From Frankiales bacterium (GTDB lineage: Bacteria > Actinomycetota > Actinomycetes > S36-B12 > CAIYMF01), in contig WGLY01000004.1 of assembly GCA_016125335.1 (NCBI GenBank), positions 1-64,000 of the forward strand: 64,000 nucleotides of DNA, in the 5' to 3' direction. A program made the position numbers and the translations under genes. A model generated the notes under the pieces. That model was not told the origin of the DNA and did not search any database. It saw nothing but the letters and a program-made list of their open reading frames with translations. Below are positions 17,464-26,334 of this stretch, one piece after another (positions within the stretch are counted from its first letter, which is position 1; every line of letters begins with the position of its first letter).

Positions 17464-18525
17464 TCAGGTGTCGGGGCGGGCGCGGCTGGGCTGCACCCGC
17501 TTGGGCTCGCCGGCCATCTTGGGATAGTCCGGCGGGTAGGGCATGTCGCCGAGGCCGCTCTCGCGCTCGTCGCGCTCGTACCACTCGAGGAACGGCGCGA
17601 GGTCCACGGCGACGTCGTCGATGCCGGCGTGCAGGTCGCCGAGCTCGGCGAACCGCGGGCCCACGGTGCGCACGGTGAAGTCGAACGGCGTGACGTCGTC
17701 GAGCTCGTCCCACCGCACCGGGGTCGACACGGGGGCGTGCGGCTTGGGGCGCAGCGAGTAGGCCGAGGCGATCGTGCGGTCGCGCGCGTTCTGGTTGTAG
17801 TCGAGGAACACCGTGCCGTGCGGGCGCTCCTCCTTCCACCACTTGGTGGTCACCCGGCCGGGCATGCGCCGCTCCAGCTCGCGGCCCACCGCGATCGCGG
17901 CGTGCCGCACGTCCGTGAAGCCCCAGCGCGGCTCGATGCGCACGTACACGTGCACGCCGCGACCGCCGGACGTCTTGGGCCAGCCGACCATCCCCTGCTC
18001 GTCGAGCAGCGCGCGCAGCTCGTGCGCCACCTCGACCGCGTCGCGGAAGTCGGTGCCCGGGCCGGGGTCGAGGTCGAGCCGAAGCTCATCGGGCCGGTCG
18101 ACGTCGGTCCGGCGCACCGGCCACGGGTGGAAGGTGATGGTGCCGAGCTGGGCGGCCCACGCGATCACCGCGATCTCGGTGGGCGCGATCTCGTCGGCGG
18201 TGCGGCCCGAGGGGAACGTGATGTGCGCGGTCTCGACGTACGGCGGGGCGCCCTGCGGCACGCGCTTCTGGTAGAACGCGTCGCCCTTGAAGCCCTCGCG
18301 CGTGGAGATCTTCGCGCCCTCGACGACGCCGCCGGGCCAGCGCTCCAGCGTCGTCGGCCGGTTCCGCAGCGCCCGCAGGATGCCCTCGCCCACGGCGACG
18401 TAGTGCTGGACGACCTCCAGCTTGGTGACGCCGACCTCCGGGAAGTAGGGCTTGTCCGGGTTGCTCACCCGGACCGTGTGCTCGCCGACCGCGAGCTCCA
18501 CGGGTTCCCCGAACGTGGTCGCCAT
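17464..18525 (-). CDS. LigD-type DNA polymerase domain (primase-polymerase)
   Basis: A 353-residue stand-alone polymerase domain of the archaeo-eukaryotic primase superfamily, as found at the N-terminus of LigD. Signatures are VSNPDKPYFPE, KRVPQGAPPYVETAHI, the metal-binding LRLDLDPGPG, TSGGRGVHVYVRIEPRW, and FLDYNQNARDRTIASAYSLR. It should add (ribo)nucleotides during end joining or gap repair. ligC lies 1.4 kb away, as in the mycobacterial LigC/PolD1 arrangement. TAGCGT ends 6 nt before the ATG, so it is probably leaderless. Confidence 0.93.
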   Translation of the reverse strand: MATTFGEPVELAVGEHTVRVSNPDKPYFPEVGVTKLEVVQHYVAVGEGILRALRNRPTTLERWPGGVVEGAKISTREGFKGDAFYQKRVPQGAPPYVETAHITFPSGRTADEIAPTEIAVIAWAAQLGTITFHPWPVRRTDVDRPDELRLDLDPGPGTDFRDAVEVAHELRALLDEQGMVGWPKTSGGRGVHVYVRIEPRWGFTDVRHAAIAVGRELERRMPGRVTTKWWKEERPHGTVFLDYNQNARDRTIASAYSLRPKPHAPVSTPVRWDELDDVTPFDFTVRTVGPRFAELGDLHAGIDDVAVDLAPFLEWYERDERESGLGDMPYPPDYPKMAGEPKRVQPSRARPDT

Positions 18526-18633
18526 GCCACGACGCTACGCGCAACCCCGTCGCGCCGGGGACGACACGACCGGCACCATGTCCGCCGTGACCACACGCGG
18601 CGTCCTCCCGCTCCCGTCCCCGCGGCGGCCCCG

Positions 18634-19269
18634 ATGATCGGCGCGCTGCTCGCCGGCCTGGGCATCGGGATGCTGGTCGCGCTCCAGGTGGGCCCGATCT
18701 TCCTGCTCTGCGCCCGCACTTCGGCGCGCTTCGGCTTCCGGCCGGGCGCGGCCATCGGCGCAGGTGCAGCAACGATCGACCTCGGCTACGCCGTGCTCGG
18801 CGCCGTCGGCGCCTCCGTCGTCCTCCAGGCCGAGCCGCTGCGCGTCGGCCTGGGACTCGTGGGCGCCGCCGTCCTCGTGGTGATGGGTCTGCGCACGCTC
18901 TACGACGCCTTCCGCGTGCGCATCGGCGGCGAGACCGCGCTCGAGGTGGTCCGCCCCGCGGCCGCCTACCGCACGGCCCTGCTCGCCACCGCGAGCAACC
19001 CGCTGACCATCCTCACGTGGGCCGCCGTCTTCTCCGGCGCGGCCGTGGGCGACATCGCCGGCGACCCGCTGCACGCCGCCGCGTTCGTGGTGGGCACCGC
19101 CGCCGGGTCGCTGCTCTCGCACCTGCTGCTGGCCCTCGCGATGTCGGCCCTCGGCAGCCGCATGAACGAGACCGCGCTGCGCGTCGTCGACGTCGTCAGC
19201 GGGCTCGGGCTCATGGTGTTCGGCGGCCTCCTCGCCGCCCGCACCATCGCCTCCGAGTCGACCCCCTAG
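18634..19269 (+). CDS. LysE-family amino-acid exporter
   Basis: A 211-residue integral membrane protein with six hydrophobic segments. The N-terminal GIGMLVALQVGPIFLLCART is the LysE signature, and ASNPLTILTWAAVFSGAA is the conserved second half motif. These proteins export basic or other amino acids; the substrate cannot be read from sequence. ATG 18634 begins the first helix. The repeat array starts 53 nt after its stop. Confidence 0.88.
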   Translation: MIGALLAGLGIGMLVALQVGPIFLLCARTSARFGFRPGAAIGAGAATIDLGYAVLGAVGASVVLQAEPLRVGLGLVGAAVLVVMGLRTLYDAFRVRIGGETALEVVRPAAAYRTALLATASNPLTILTWAAVFSGAAVGDIAGDPLHAAAFVVGTAAGSLLSHLLLALAMSALGSRMNETALRVVDVVSGLGLMVFGGLLAARTIASESTP

Positions 19270-19322
19270 CTCACCCGGGCCGGCCTGTTCCGCCACCCAA
19301 CCCGGCAGAACGCACCGCGGGA

Positions 19323-19392
19323 GGCGGGGCGGGTCGCCTGGCGCGCAGGGATCAAGCCTGACCGCCCGGAGCGGCAGGCGACCCGCCCCGCC
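19323..19392. repeat. Family B hairpin repeat, copy B2
   Basis: Perfect 18-bp arms (GGCGGGGCGGGTCGCCTG and complement) surround a 34-nt loop. It is the first of three tandem copies at about 115-122 bp spacing. The spacers between copies also resemble each other (CACCAGC, GGACCCCG, GCACCCCAC), so the amplified unit is larger than the hairpin. Confidence 0.9.
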
Positions 19393-19444
19393 CACCAGCC
19401 GCCTCAGGCCACAAGGACCCCGAGCAGGATCTGACGCACCCCAC

Positions 19445-19513
19445 GCGGGACGGGTCGCCTGGCGCGCAGGGATCAAGCCTGACCGCCCGGAGCGGCAGGC
19501 GCCCCGCCCCGCC
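19445..19513. repeat. Family B hairpin repeat, copy B3
   Basis: The loop is identical to B2. The left arm GCGGGACGGGTCGCCTG faces a right arm with two changes, so this stem has mismatches and looks the most decayed of the four. Confidence 0.9.
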
Positions 19514-19559
19514 CACCAGCACGCCACCCGGACCCCGCGTAGGACGTCACGCACCCCAC

Positions 19560-19627
19560 GCGGGACGGGTCGCCTGGTGCGCAGGGATCAAGCCTGACCG
19601 CCCGGAGCGCCAGGCGACCCGTCCCGC
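19560..19627. repeat. Family B hairpin repeat, copy B4
   Basis: Perfect 17-bp arms (GCGGGACGGGTCGCCTG and complement). Compared with B2, one base pair has changed on both sides, keeping the stem paired. The loop differs from B2 at its edges only. Confidence 0.9.
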
Positions 19628-19734
19628 CACCCCGGACAACGCCGTCGAGACGAGGTCCGCCGGCGGCTCCGCCGTAAGCGGACCGTCAGCGGTCCCCGGT
19701 GGTCGCCGGGCGGGGCGCGTCGTACCTTCGCCGC
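19628..19734. other. Spacer after the repeat array, no gene seen
   Basis: The 465-nt gap 19270-19734 between the LysE gene and msrB is filled mainly by the three family B hairpins and their related spacers. The remaining 107 nt carry only TACCTT (19723-19728), a likely -10 box ending 6 nt before the msrB ATG. Confidence 0.6.
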
Positions 19735-20181
19735 ATGATGCGCTCAGGGACGATGCCCGTCACCCGGCCGGACGGCACGCCGTTCGTGACCGTGAAGTCC
19801 GAGGACGAGTGGCGCTCGCAGCTCTCGCCGGCTGAGTACCACGTGCTGCGCGAGGCCGGCACGGAGCGGGCGTTCACCGGCGAGTACACCGACACGCACA
19901 CCCGCGGCACCTACTCGTGCCGCGCGTGCGGCGCGCACCTGTTCTCCAGCGACACCAAGTTCGACTCGCACTGCGGCTGGCCGTCGTTCTTCTCCGCCCT
20001 GGCCGGTGACTCCATCATCGAGATCGAGGACCGCAGCCTGGGGATGCGCCGGGTCGAGGTGCGCTGCGCCTCGTGCGGCAGCCACCTCGGGCACGTGTTC
20101 TCCGGCGAGGGCTACGGGACGCCGACCGACCTGCGCTACTGCATCAACTCCGTGAGCCTCGTCCTCGAGCCCGAGGACTGA
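19735..20181 (+). CDS. msrB: Peptide-methionine (R)-S-oxide reductase
   Basis: A 148-residue enzyme that repairs the R form of methionine sulfoxide in oxidised proteins. The zinc-binding pairs are CRAC and CASC, and the catalytic cysteine is C136 in [10 protein letters not shown]. The [13 protein letters not shown] segment carries an additional cysteine that may serve as the resolving residue. TACCTT ends 6 nt before the first ATG, consistent with leaderless translation from 19735; ATGs at 19738 and 19753 are alternatives. Confidence 0.95.
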   Translation: MMRSGTMPVTRPDGTPFVTVKSEDEWRSQLSPAEYHVLREAGTERAFTGEYTDTHTRGTYSCRACGAHLFSSDTKFDSHCGWPSFFSALAGDSIIEIEDRSLGMRRVEVRCASCGSHLGHVFSGEGYGTPTDLRYCINSVSLVLEPED

Positions 20182-20193
20182 CGCCGCCCGACG

Positions 20194-21156
20194 TCACCCG
20201 ACACCGAGGCGCCGCGCGGCACCGGTGAGCAGGCGCAGCGACTCGGCACGGCGGAACGCCGACAGGTGCGGCAGGCCGTGCGAGTCGCCCTGGCCGAGGA
20301 TGGCGAGCTGGGTGCCCAGCGTGAGCACGAGGTCGGTCACCGCGCGGTCGCGCTCGTCGGCGGTGAGCGCGGCGCCGTACGACGGGATCGCGCGGACCCG
20401 CTCGTCGAACTCCGCACGGTGCACGGCGTGCAGGTCGAGGAACACCTCGTCCAGCCACGACGGCCCCGGCCGGGCCATCCCCCAGTCGAGCACCACCACG
20501 GTGCCGTCCGGCCGGGCCAGCAGGTTGTCGTCGCGGACGTCCATGTGGCAGTGCGACTCGGTCGCCACCTCGTGGGCGAGCCGGTCGACCCGCTCGAGCA
20601 GCTCGGCGGAGCGCTCGTGCCACCACGGCGGGAGCACCGCGCGCTCGTCGTCGGACGACCCGTGGATCGCCCGCGCCCAGCGGCTCGCGGTGCGCACCAT
20701 GTCCGGGCCGTCGGTCACGAGCGGGTCCGGCGTCAGCTCGCGGGTCTGCCGGCGCACGGTCTCGCGCGCGGCCGCCAGCACGTCGGGGTCGTCGAGGTCG
20801 GGGTGGGTGCCCTCGACGTCGTCGAGTACGAGCGCCACCCAGTCGCCGTCGTCGTACGCCGCCACCAGGGCCGGGCGGTAGTCCACCCGCGGCAGCTGCT
20901 CGAGGATGGCCCGCTCGCGGCGGAACAGCCGCGGGGTGACGGGGTTGAGCGAGCTGCCCACGGCCTTCACGAAGAACCGGGCGCCGTCCTCGAGGGTGAT
21001 CCGCGCGGCGGGGCCGGGCGACATCCCGCCGGTCTGCGTCACGGCGGACACCACGCGCCCGCCGAGCCGCGACTCGAGCCAGGCGAGCAGCTGCTGCGGC
21101 GCGGCGTCGAGGTCGACCCGTGCGCCCGCGGCCCGCGGGGCCACCGGACCGGTCAT
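20194..21156 (-). CDS. Aminoglycoside-phosphotransferase-like kinase (APH family)
   Basis: A 320-residue protein with the protein-kinase-like fold of the APH/choline kinase group. The catalytic loop is HMDVRDDNLL and the metal-binding motif is VVLDWGMARPGPSWLD; an ATP-binding lysine sits in ARFFVKAVG. Residues fit an active small-molecule kinase, but the substrate is not predictable and resistance should not be assumed. It converges with msrB, 12 nt apart. Confidence 0.82.
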   Translation of the reverse strand: MTGPVAPRAAGARVDLDAAPQQLLAWLESRLGGRVVSAVTQTGGMSPGPAARITLEDGARFFVKAVGSSLNPVTPRLFRRERAILEQLPRVDYRPALVAAYDDGDWVALVLDDVEGTHPDLDDPDVLAAARETVRRQTRELTPDPLVTDGPDMVRTASRWARAIHGSSDDERAVLPPWWHERSAELLERVDRLAHEVATESHCHMDVRDDNLLARPDGTVVVLDWGMARPGPSWLDEVFLDLHAVHRAEFDERVRAIPSYGAALTADERDRAVTDLVLTLGTQLAILGQGDSHGLPHLSAFRRAESLRLLTGAARRLGVG

Positions 21157-21226
21157 GACCGCAGTCTGCCGCCGCTGACGCTCTGCGCCGCCCCGGTTTA
21201 CCGGGCCGGTACGATCCGCCCCGCTC

Positions 21227-21289
21227 CGTCGTTACTGCCCGGACGACCGGAAACCGGCGCGAACTCCGCGCGTTCGGGCAGTAACGACG
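21227..21289. repeat. Family A hairpin repeat, copy A3
   Basis: A 63-bp element with perfect 15-bp terminal arms (CGTCGTTACTGCCCG and complement). On the minus strand it aligns with copies A1 and A2 at about 80 percent by eye. It begins 7 nt after the hemQ stop codon, the same placement as A2 after the HIT gene, so it may terminate the heme operon. Confidence 0.8.
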
Positions 21290-21296
21290 AGGCGGG

Positions 21297-22034
21297 TCAG
21301 GGGAGGTCGGCGACGAGGTCGGCGACCGGACGGCGGCGGCCCGTGTAGAAGGGGACCTCCTCGCGCACGTGCAGCCGGGCGCGCGAGCCGCGCAGGTGAC
21401 GCATGAGGTCGACGATGCGGTACAGCTCGTCGGCCTCGAACGCGAGGATCCACTCGTAGTCGCCGAGCGCGAACGCCGCGACGGTGTTCGCGCGCACGTC
21501 GGGGTAGTCGCGGCCCATCTGCCCGTGCTCCACGAGCAGCTCGCGGCGCTCGTCGTCGGGCAGCAGGTACCACTCGTAGGACCGCACGAAGGGATAGATG
21601 CACACGTAGGCGCGCGCCTCCTCCTCCGCGAGGAAGGCGGGGACGTGCGACTTGTTGAACTCCGCGGGACGGTGCAGCGCCATCTGCGACCACACCGGCT
21701 CGAGGACGCCGCCGAGCCGCGTACGGCGGACGCGGTGGTAGGCGTCCTGGAGGTCGTCGCTGCTCGCCGCGTGCATCCACAGCACGATGTCGGCGTCGGC
21801 CCGCAAGGCGGAGACGTCGTACCAGCCGCGCACCACGACGTCCTTCGCCGCGAGCTGCTCGACCAGCTCGTCGACCTCGCGCGCGACGGCGCTGCGGTCG
21901 CCCTCGCCGAGCGGACGCACGGCGCGGAAGACCGACCAGGAGGTGTAGCGGATCGCGTCGTTGATGTCGCGGGCGGCCTTGCCCTGCTGCGGACGCTTTC
22001 CGGTGGGGCCGGGGGTGGGGGTCGGCTCAGCCAT
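21297..22034 (-). CDS. hemQ: Coproheme decarboxylase (HemQ, chlorite dismutase family)
   Basis: A 245-residue enzyme of the chlorite-dismutase fold that decarboxylates coproheme to heme b using peroxide, the last step of the coproporphyrin-dependent pathway of actinobacteria and firmicutes. Typical segments are [47 protein letters not shown]-like region with the expected tyrosine, and [17 protein letters not shown]. The distal arginine of true chlorite dismutases is not evident in the matching segment. It overlaps hemY by 8 nt, indicating coupled translation. Confidence 0.92.
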   Translation of the reverse strand: MAEPTPTPGPTGKRPQQGKAARDINDAIRYTSWSVFRAVRPLGEGDRSAVAREVDELVEQLAAKDVVVRGWYDVSALRADADIVLWMHAASSDDLQDAYHRVRRTRLGGVLEPVWSQMALHRPAEFNKSHVPAFLAEEEARAYVCIYPFVRSYEWYLLPDDERRELLVEHGQMGRDYPDVRANTVAAFALGDYEWILAFEADELYRIVDLMRHLRGSRARLHVREEVPFYTGRRRPVADLVADLP

Positions 22035-23490
22035 GGCGCCATTCTCCGTCCGACGACAGCCGCTGGGAAATCAGGGTGGCGGCATGGTCGGCCCGCGCGA
22101 TGCAGGCCGGGATGCCCACTCCGTCGAAGGCCGCCCCGACGGCGGTGAGCCCGGGCAGGTGCTCGAGCGCGAGCGTGATGCGCGCCGCGCGGTCGACGTG
22201 GCCGACCGAGTAGCGCGGCAGCCCGCCGCCCCAGCGGCTCACCCGCCACGCGACCGGGCGCGCGCGTCCGAGGCGGAGCACGAAGCCGAGGTCGTCGGCG
22301 GCGACCCGGGCGAGCGACTCGTCGTCGCGCTGGAGCACCTCGACGTCGTCGGCGTGCCCGAGCGAGCAGCGCACGGCGACCACGCGCCGCTCGGCGCACT
22401 CCTCGCCCAGCCAGCCCCACTTGTGCGAGGCGAACGTCGCCGCCTTCACCACGCGGCCCTCCGACGGCGGCACGAGGTAGCCGCTGCCCTCCGGCACGTC
22501 GCCGCCGGGCAGGTCGTCGACGGAGTAGAGCAGGGTCACCACGGCCACGGACGTGGTCTCGATCTCGCCGAGCTCGGTCTCGGCCTGCACGGACAGGCCG
22601 CGCACCAGCTTGTGCGCCGCGGGTGCCGGCACGGCGAGCACCACGGCGTCGGCGGTGACGACGCGCTCCGCGACGGTGGCCCCCACGACGAGCTCCCAGC
22701 CGCGCTCGGCGCGGCGCAGGTGGCGCACGGTGGCGCCGGTCTCGATCCGCACGCCGGCCTCGCGCAGCCGTTCGGCGAGGGCGACCGGCAGCCGCCCGAC
22801 GCCGCCGCGGATCCCCGCGAACACCGGCCGCGGCTCGGCGTCCTCGCGCACCGGGCCGCGCACCGACCGGGCCGCGGCCAGCAGCGAGCGCTCGTGCTGG
22901 ACGGCGTCGAACAGCCGCGGGACGGCGGCGCGCATGGAGACGTTGACGGCACGGTCGGCGTAGACGCCGAGCAGCAGCGGCGAGACCAGGCGGTCCACCA
23001 CCTCCGGACCGAGGCGGCGGCCGACGAACTCGCCGAGCGAGATGTCCTCGCCGGTGGGCGTCTGCGGCAGCACGTGGTCGAGCGGGAGCCGCGCGAGGGC
23101 GGCGGAGGAGAGCACGCCGCTGCGCGCCAGGCGGGCGAGGTCGGTCGGGACGCCCATCACGAGGCCGGGCGGCAGCGCGAGCAGGTCGCCCCCGACCACC
23201 AGGCTGGGCGCGGCCACGGCCGGGTGCACGAGGTCGGCACCGAGGCCCACCTCGCGGGCCAGGGCCACGGCCTCGGGGCGGGTGGCGAGCATCGACTCGG
23301 CGCCCTCGTCGACGTCGACGCCGTCGAGCGAGGACACCAGCAGCTTGCCGCCCACGCGGTCGGCGGCCTCGAGCACGGTGATCTCGACGTCGTGGCGCAG
23401 CCGGCCGAGGCGCCACGCGGCGGCCAGGCCGGAGATGCCGGCGCCCACCACCACGACGTGCGGGCGGCGGGTGCGGTCGGCGTCGCTCAC
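22027..23490 (-). CDS. hemY: Coproporphyrinogen III oxidase (HemY/CgoX)
   Basis: A 487-residue FAD enzyme that oxidises coproporphyrinogen III to coproporphyrin III. The dinucleotide-binding motif [17 protein letters not shown] is followed by [12 protein letters not shown]. The C-terminal part has [17 protein letters not shown], the usual FAD-contacting end. GTG start. It lies 61 nt after hemE and overlaps hemQ, forming hemE-hemY-hemQ. Ferrochelatase is encoded separately at 59.4 kb. Confidence 0.92.
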   Translation of the reverse strand: MSDADRTRRPHVVVVGAGISGLAAAWRLGRLRHDVEITVLEAADRVGGKLLVSSLDGVDVDEGAESMLATRPEAVALAREVGLGADLVHPAVAAPSLVVGGDLLALPPGLVMGVPTDLARLARSGVLSSAALARLPLDHVLPQTPTGEDISLGEFVGRRLGPEVVDRLVSPLLLGVYADRAVNVSMRAAVPRLFDAVQHERSLLAAARSVRGPVREDAEPRPVFAGIRGGVGRLPVALAERLREAGVRIETGATVRHLRRAERGWELVVGATVAERVVTADAVVLAVPAPAAHKLVRGLSVQAETELGEIETTSVAVVTLLYSVDDLPGGDVPEGSGYLVPPSEGRVVKAATFASHKWGWLGEECAERRVVAVRCSLGHADDVEVLQRDDESLARVAADDLGFVLRLGRARPVAWRVSRWGGGLPRYSVGHVDRAARITLALEHLPGLTAVGAAFDGVGIPACIARADHAATLISQRLSSDGEWRHG

Positions 23491-23551
23491 GGCACCACCC
23501 TGCCACCGCCCGCCGCGGTCGCGTGCCGGTGCCCCCGGCCCGCCCGCCCCC

Positions 23552-24649
23552 TCACCGGGCGGTCAGCTCGTGCACGAGCTCGACCACCCGCGTCAGCACG
23601 TCGGGGTCGGTCTCGGGCAGCACGCCGTGCCCGAGGTTGAACACGTGCCCGGACAGGCCCTCGGCGTCCGCGAGCGTGCGGCGCACGCGCGCCTCCACCG
23701 CCTCCGGGCCGGCGAACAGCGCCGCGGGGTCGAGGTTGCCCTGCAGGGCGTGGTCCGGGCCCACCCGTCGGGCCGCCTCGTCGAGGGGCACGCGGAAGTC
23801 GACGCCGACCACCTCGGTGCCGGCGTCGCGCATGTCGGCCAGCAGCTCGCCGGTGCCCACGCCGAAGTGGAACCGCGGCGCGCCCAGGGCGCCCACGGCC
23901 TCGAGCGCACGGCGGGAGTGCGGCAGCACGTACTCGCGGTAGTCGCGCGCGGGCAGGGCGCCCACCCAGGAGTCGAACAGCTGCACGGCGCTGGCGCCCG
24001 CGAGCACCTGCTGGCGCAGGAACTCGCCCGCGATCGCCGAGAGCCGCTCCAGCAGGGCGTGCCACAGCTGCGGCTCGCCGTACATGAGCGCCTTGGTGCG
24101 GGCGTGGTCGCGGCTCGGGCCGCCCTCGACCAGGTAGGACGCCAGGGTGAAGGGCGCCCCGGCGAACCCGATGAGCGGGGTGGACCCCAGCTCGCCGGCC
24201 AGGGCCGCGACGGCGGCCAGCACGGGAGCGACGTCGTCGGGCTCGAGCGCCCGCAGCCGGTCGAGGTCCGCGCGGGTGCGGAACGGCTCGGCCACCACCG
24301 GGCCCACGCCGGCGACGATGTCGAGGTCGACCCCGATGGCCTTGAGCGGGACGACGATGTCGCTGAAGAAGATCGCCGCGTCCACGCCGTGGCGCCGCAC
24401 GGGCTGGAGCGTGATCTCCACGACGAGGTCGGTCGTGAAGCACGACTCGAGCATCGGGACGCCGGCCCGCAGGGCGCGGTACTCCGGCAGCGAGCGACCC
24501 GCCTGCCGCATGAACCACACGGGCGTGTGCGGCACGTCCTGGCGGCGGGCGGCGCGCACCAGCGGCGCGTCGACCGTGCGGCCGTCCACCAGCGGGTGGC
24601 CCGCCGGCAGGGCCGCGGGCGTGGTCGTGGGGGCCGGGCTGCTCGTCAC
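23552..24649 (-). CDS. hemE: Uroporphyrinogen decarboxylase
   Basis: A 365-residue TIM-barrel enzyme that removes four carboxyl groups from uroporphyrinogen III to give coproporphyrinogen III. The signature [13 protein letters not shown] is intact, with [29 protein letters not shown] and the C-terminal [13 protein letters not shown] chose GTG 24649; longer reading frames upstream are shadows of the divergent gene. First gene of the heme operon, divergent from DUF3000 with a 96-nt gap. Confidence 0.95.
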   Translation of the reverse strand: MTSSPAPTTTPAALPAGHPLVDGRTVDAPLVRAARRQDVPHTPVWFMRQAGRSLPEYRALRAGVPMLESCFTTDLVVEITLQPVRRHGVDAAIFFSDIVVPLKAIGVDLDIVAGVGPVVAEPFRTRADLDRLRALEPDDVAPVLAAVAALAGELGSTPLIGFAGAPFTLASYLVEGGPSRDHARTKALMYGEPQLWHALLERLSAIAGEFLRQQVLAGASAVQLFDSWVGALPARDYREYVLPHSRRALEAVGALGAPRFHFGVGTGELLADMRDAGTEVVGVDFRVPLDEAARRVGPDHALQGNLDPAALFAGPEAVEARVRRTLADAEGLSGHVFNLGHGVLPETDPDVLTRVVELVHELTAR

Positions 24650-24745
24650 ACGAGGATGCTCGCACCCGGCCCCGCGGCCGTCGAATCGCCCGCCCCCGGG
24701 CGCGCCCTGCCGGCTCCGGCGCCTCTCGCGACCTACTCTCGGCGG

Positions 24746-25345
24746 GTGACCAGTCGTCGACGCGACCCGGGCGCCGACACCGGCGCGGGCGCGGTGCCGA
24801 GGGCGTTCGCGGACGCCCTCGCGGGCATCCGGGCGGTCACGCTCAGGCCGGAGATCGTCGTCGAGGAGACCCCCGCCCCGCTGCGGCTCTCGCCGTACGC
24901 CCTCGCCCTCCAGGCGGAGGTCGTGGTGGACGACGAGGAGGCCGCCACCGGCCGCTTCGTGCTGCTGCACGACCCCGTGGGCCAGGAGCCCTGGGAGGGC
25001 GACTTCCGGATCGTCTCGTTCGTCAAGGGTGCGGTCGAGCTCGAGATCGCCCAGGACCCCCTGCTCACCCAGGTGGGCTGGTCGTGGCTGCTCGAGGCCC
25101 TCGAGTCCCGCGACGCCGCCTTCCACGCCGAGTCCGGCACGGTGACCCGCACGGCGTCGGAGTCCTTCGGCGGGATCGCCGACCGCGGGCCATCCGGCGA
25201 CGTCGAGATCCGCGCCTCGTGGACCCCGAGCACCGACGACATCGGCGCGCACCTGGCCGCGTGGGGCGACGTCCTGGCCCAGGTGGCCGGGCTCCCGCCG
25301 CTGCCGGCCGGCGTGGCGGCGCTGCCCCGCCCGCGCCGGCGCTGA
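24746..25345 (+). CDS. DUF3000-domain protein
   Basis: A 199-residue actinobacterial protein of unknown function. It has the conserved core [39 protein letters not shown] and [12 protein letters not shown]. No membrane segments or catalytic motif are visible. Its place between hemE and a WhiI-like regulator is, as I recall, shared with Streptomyces. TACTCT ends 6 nt before the GTG, suggesting a leaderless mRNA. Confidence 0.85.
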   Translation: MTSRRRDPGADTGAGAVPRAFADALAGIRAVTLRPEIVVEETPAPLRLSPYALALQAEVVVDDEEAATGRFVLLHDPVGQEPWEGDFRIVSFVKGAVELEIAQDPLLTQVGWSWLLEALESRDAAFHAESGTVTRTASESFGGIADRGPSGDVEIRASWTPSTDDIGAHLAAWGDVLAQVAGLPPLPAGVAALPRPRRR

Positions 25346-25613
25346 CTCCTACCGCCTCGCGCGGCGGCCCTGCGCCACCGCGCGGCGGGGCACACCCCGG
25401 ACCCGCCCGATCGGCCCGACGACGCGGCACCGCCGCCCCGTGCCGCACCGCCCGCGATGACCAGCCCGGATGGCCCCACCGGGCCACCGCCGGGCGAGCG
25501 CACCGCCAACTGGCGCGGACGGTCAGGTCAAGACCACGCGCGATCCGGCCGATACGCACACGGAAGCCCGGACAGGACCCGAGGTCCGGCACGTGGGACG
25601 CAGGAGGAATGCC
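25346..25613. other. Leader region before the WhiI-like gene
   Basis: A 268-nt gap with no convincing gene. The only clear element is the ribosome-binding site AGGAGG at 25602-25607. No promoter pair that I would defend is visible. Confidence 0.5.
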
Positions 25614-26237
25614 GTGGTGGCACTTGTCGAGCGCCCGTCGGCGGTCGTCCCGCTGCCGAGGGCTCGGTTCACGGCGCTCGTCGTGGCCGCGTCGCCCTCG
25701 CGCAGGGCCGCTCTCGTGGGTCGCCTGCGCCTGCTCGGCGCCCGCGACGTCGTCGAGGCGGCCAGCGGCGCCGAGGCCCGCGTGCGTGCCTTGTACGACG
25801 GTCCCCGCGACCTCGTGGTGATCGAGGGCGGACTCCCGGACGGGGCCGCGCTGCCCCTGCTGGCCGAGCTGGCGAAGGTGGGCTGGCGCCGCGTCGTCCT
25901 GCTCACGGTGCGCGACGACCCCTACGCCGTCCGTGCCGCGCTCAACGCGCACGTGCGCTGCTACATCGTGACCCCCGACGACCTGCCGGTGCCGGCGTCC
26001 GGCTCGGCCCTGCTGCGCAGCCGCCCCCGCGGCGGTTCGCCCGACGAGCTGTCCGGCCGCGAGGTGGAGGTGCTCCAGCTCGTGTCGGAGGGCCGGTCCA
26101 ACAAGGAGATCGGCGACGCGCTCGGCCTCTCGGCGCTCACGGTCAAGAGCCACCTGGCCCGCATCGCACGGAAGGTCGGCACCGGCGACCGCGCCGAGAT
26201 GGTCGCCCACGCCATGCGCTCCGGCCTCGTGCGCTGA
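25614..26237 (+). CDS. whiI: Atypical LuxR-type response regulator, WhiI-like
   Basis: A 207-residue DNA-binding protein. Residues about 19-135 form a receiver-like domain, but the phosphorylation pocket is degenerate: the usual acidic pair after strand 1 is Ala25-Ala26, and the phospho-acceptor Asp position is Glu71 in LVVIEGGLPDG. The C-terminal HTH is canonical (LSGREVEVLQLVSEGRSNKE, LTVKSHLARIARKV). In Streptomyces the sporulation regulator WhiI has the same architecture and degenerate pocket, and heterodimerises with BldM. Gene order beside DUF3000 and hemE supports the match. AGGAGG lies 6 nt before GTG 25614. Confidence 0.75.
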   Translation: MVALVERPSAVVPLPRARFTALVVAASPSRRAALVGRLRLLGARDVVEAASGAEARVRALYDGPRDLVVIEGGLPDGAALPLLAELAKVGWRRVVLLTVRDDPYAVRAALNAHVRCYIVTPDDLPVPASGSALLRSRPRGGSPDELSGREVEVLQLVSEGRSNKEIGDALGLSALTVKSHLARIARKVGTGDRAEMVAHAMRSGLVR

Positions 26238-26334
26238 CTCCTCCGCCTCACCACCACCTCGCCCGCACCCCTGCCGACAGGGCCGGGGCAGCGCCCTGCG
26301 GGGCTGCGCACCGTGCGGTCCCTATCCTGAACGG

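Noticed and set aside
18535-19554. Open frame on the minus strand running through the LysE gene and the repeat array
   Set aside because: It is antisense to lysE and then translates the family B repeats. Its repeated peptide comes only from the DNA repeat.
20194-21156. Antibiotic-resistance aminoglycoside kinase
   Set aside because: The kinase motifs are generic to the APH/choline kinase fold. Nothing in the sequence or neighbourhood indicates an antibiotic substrate.
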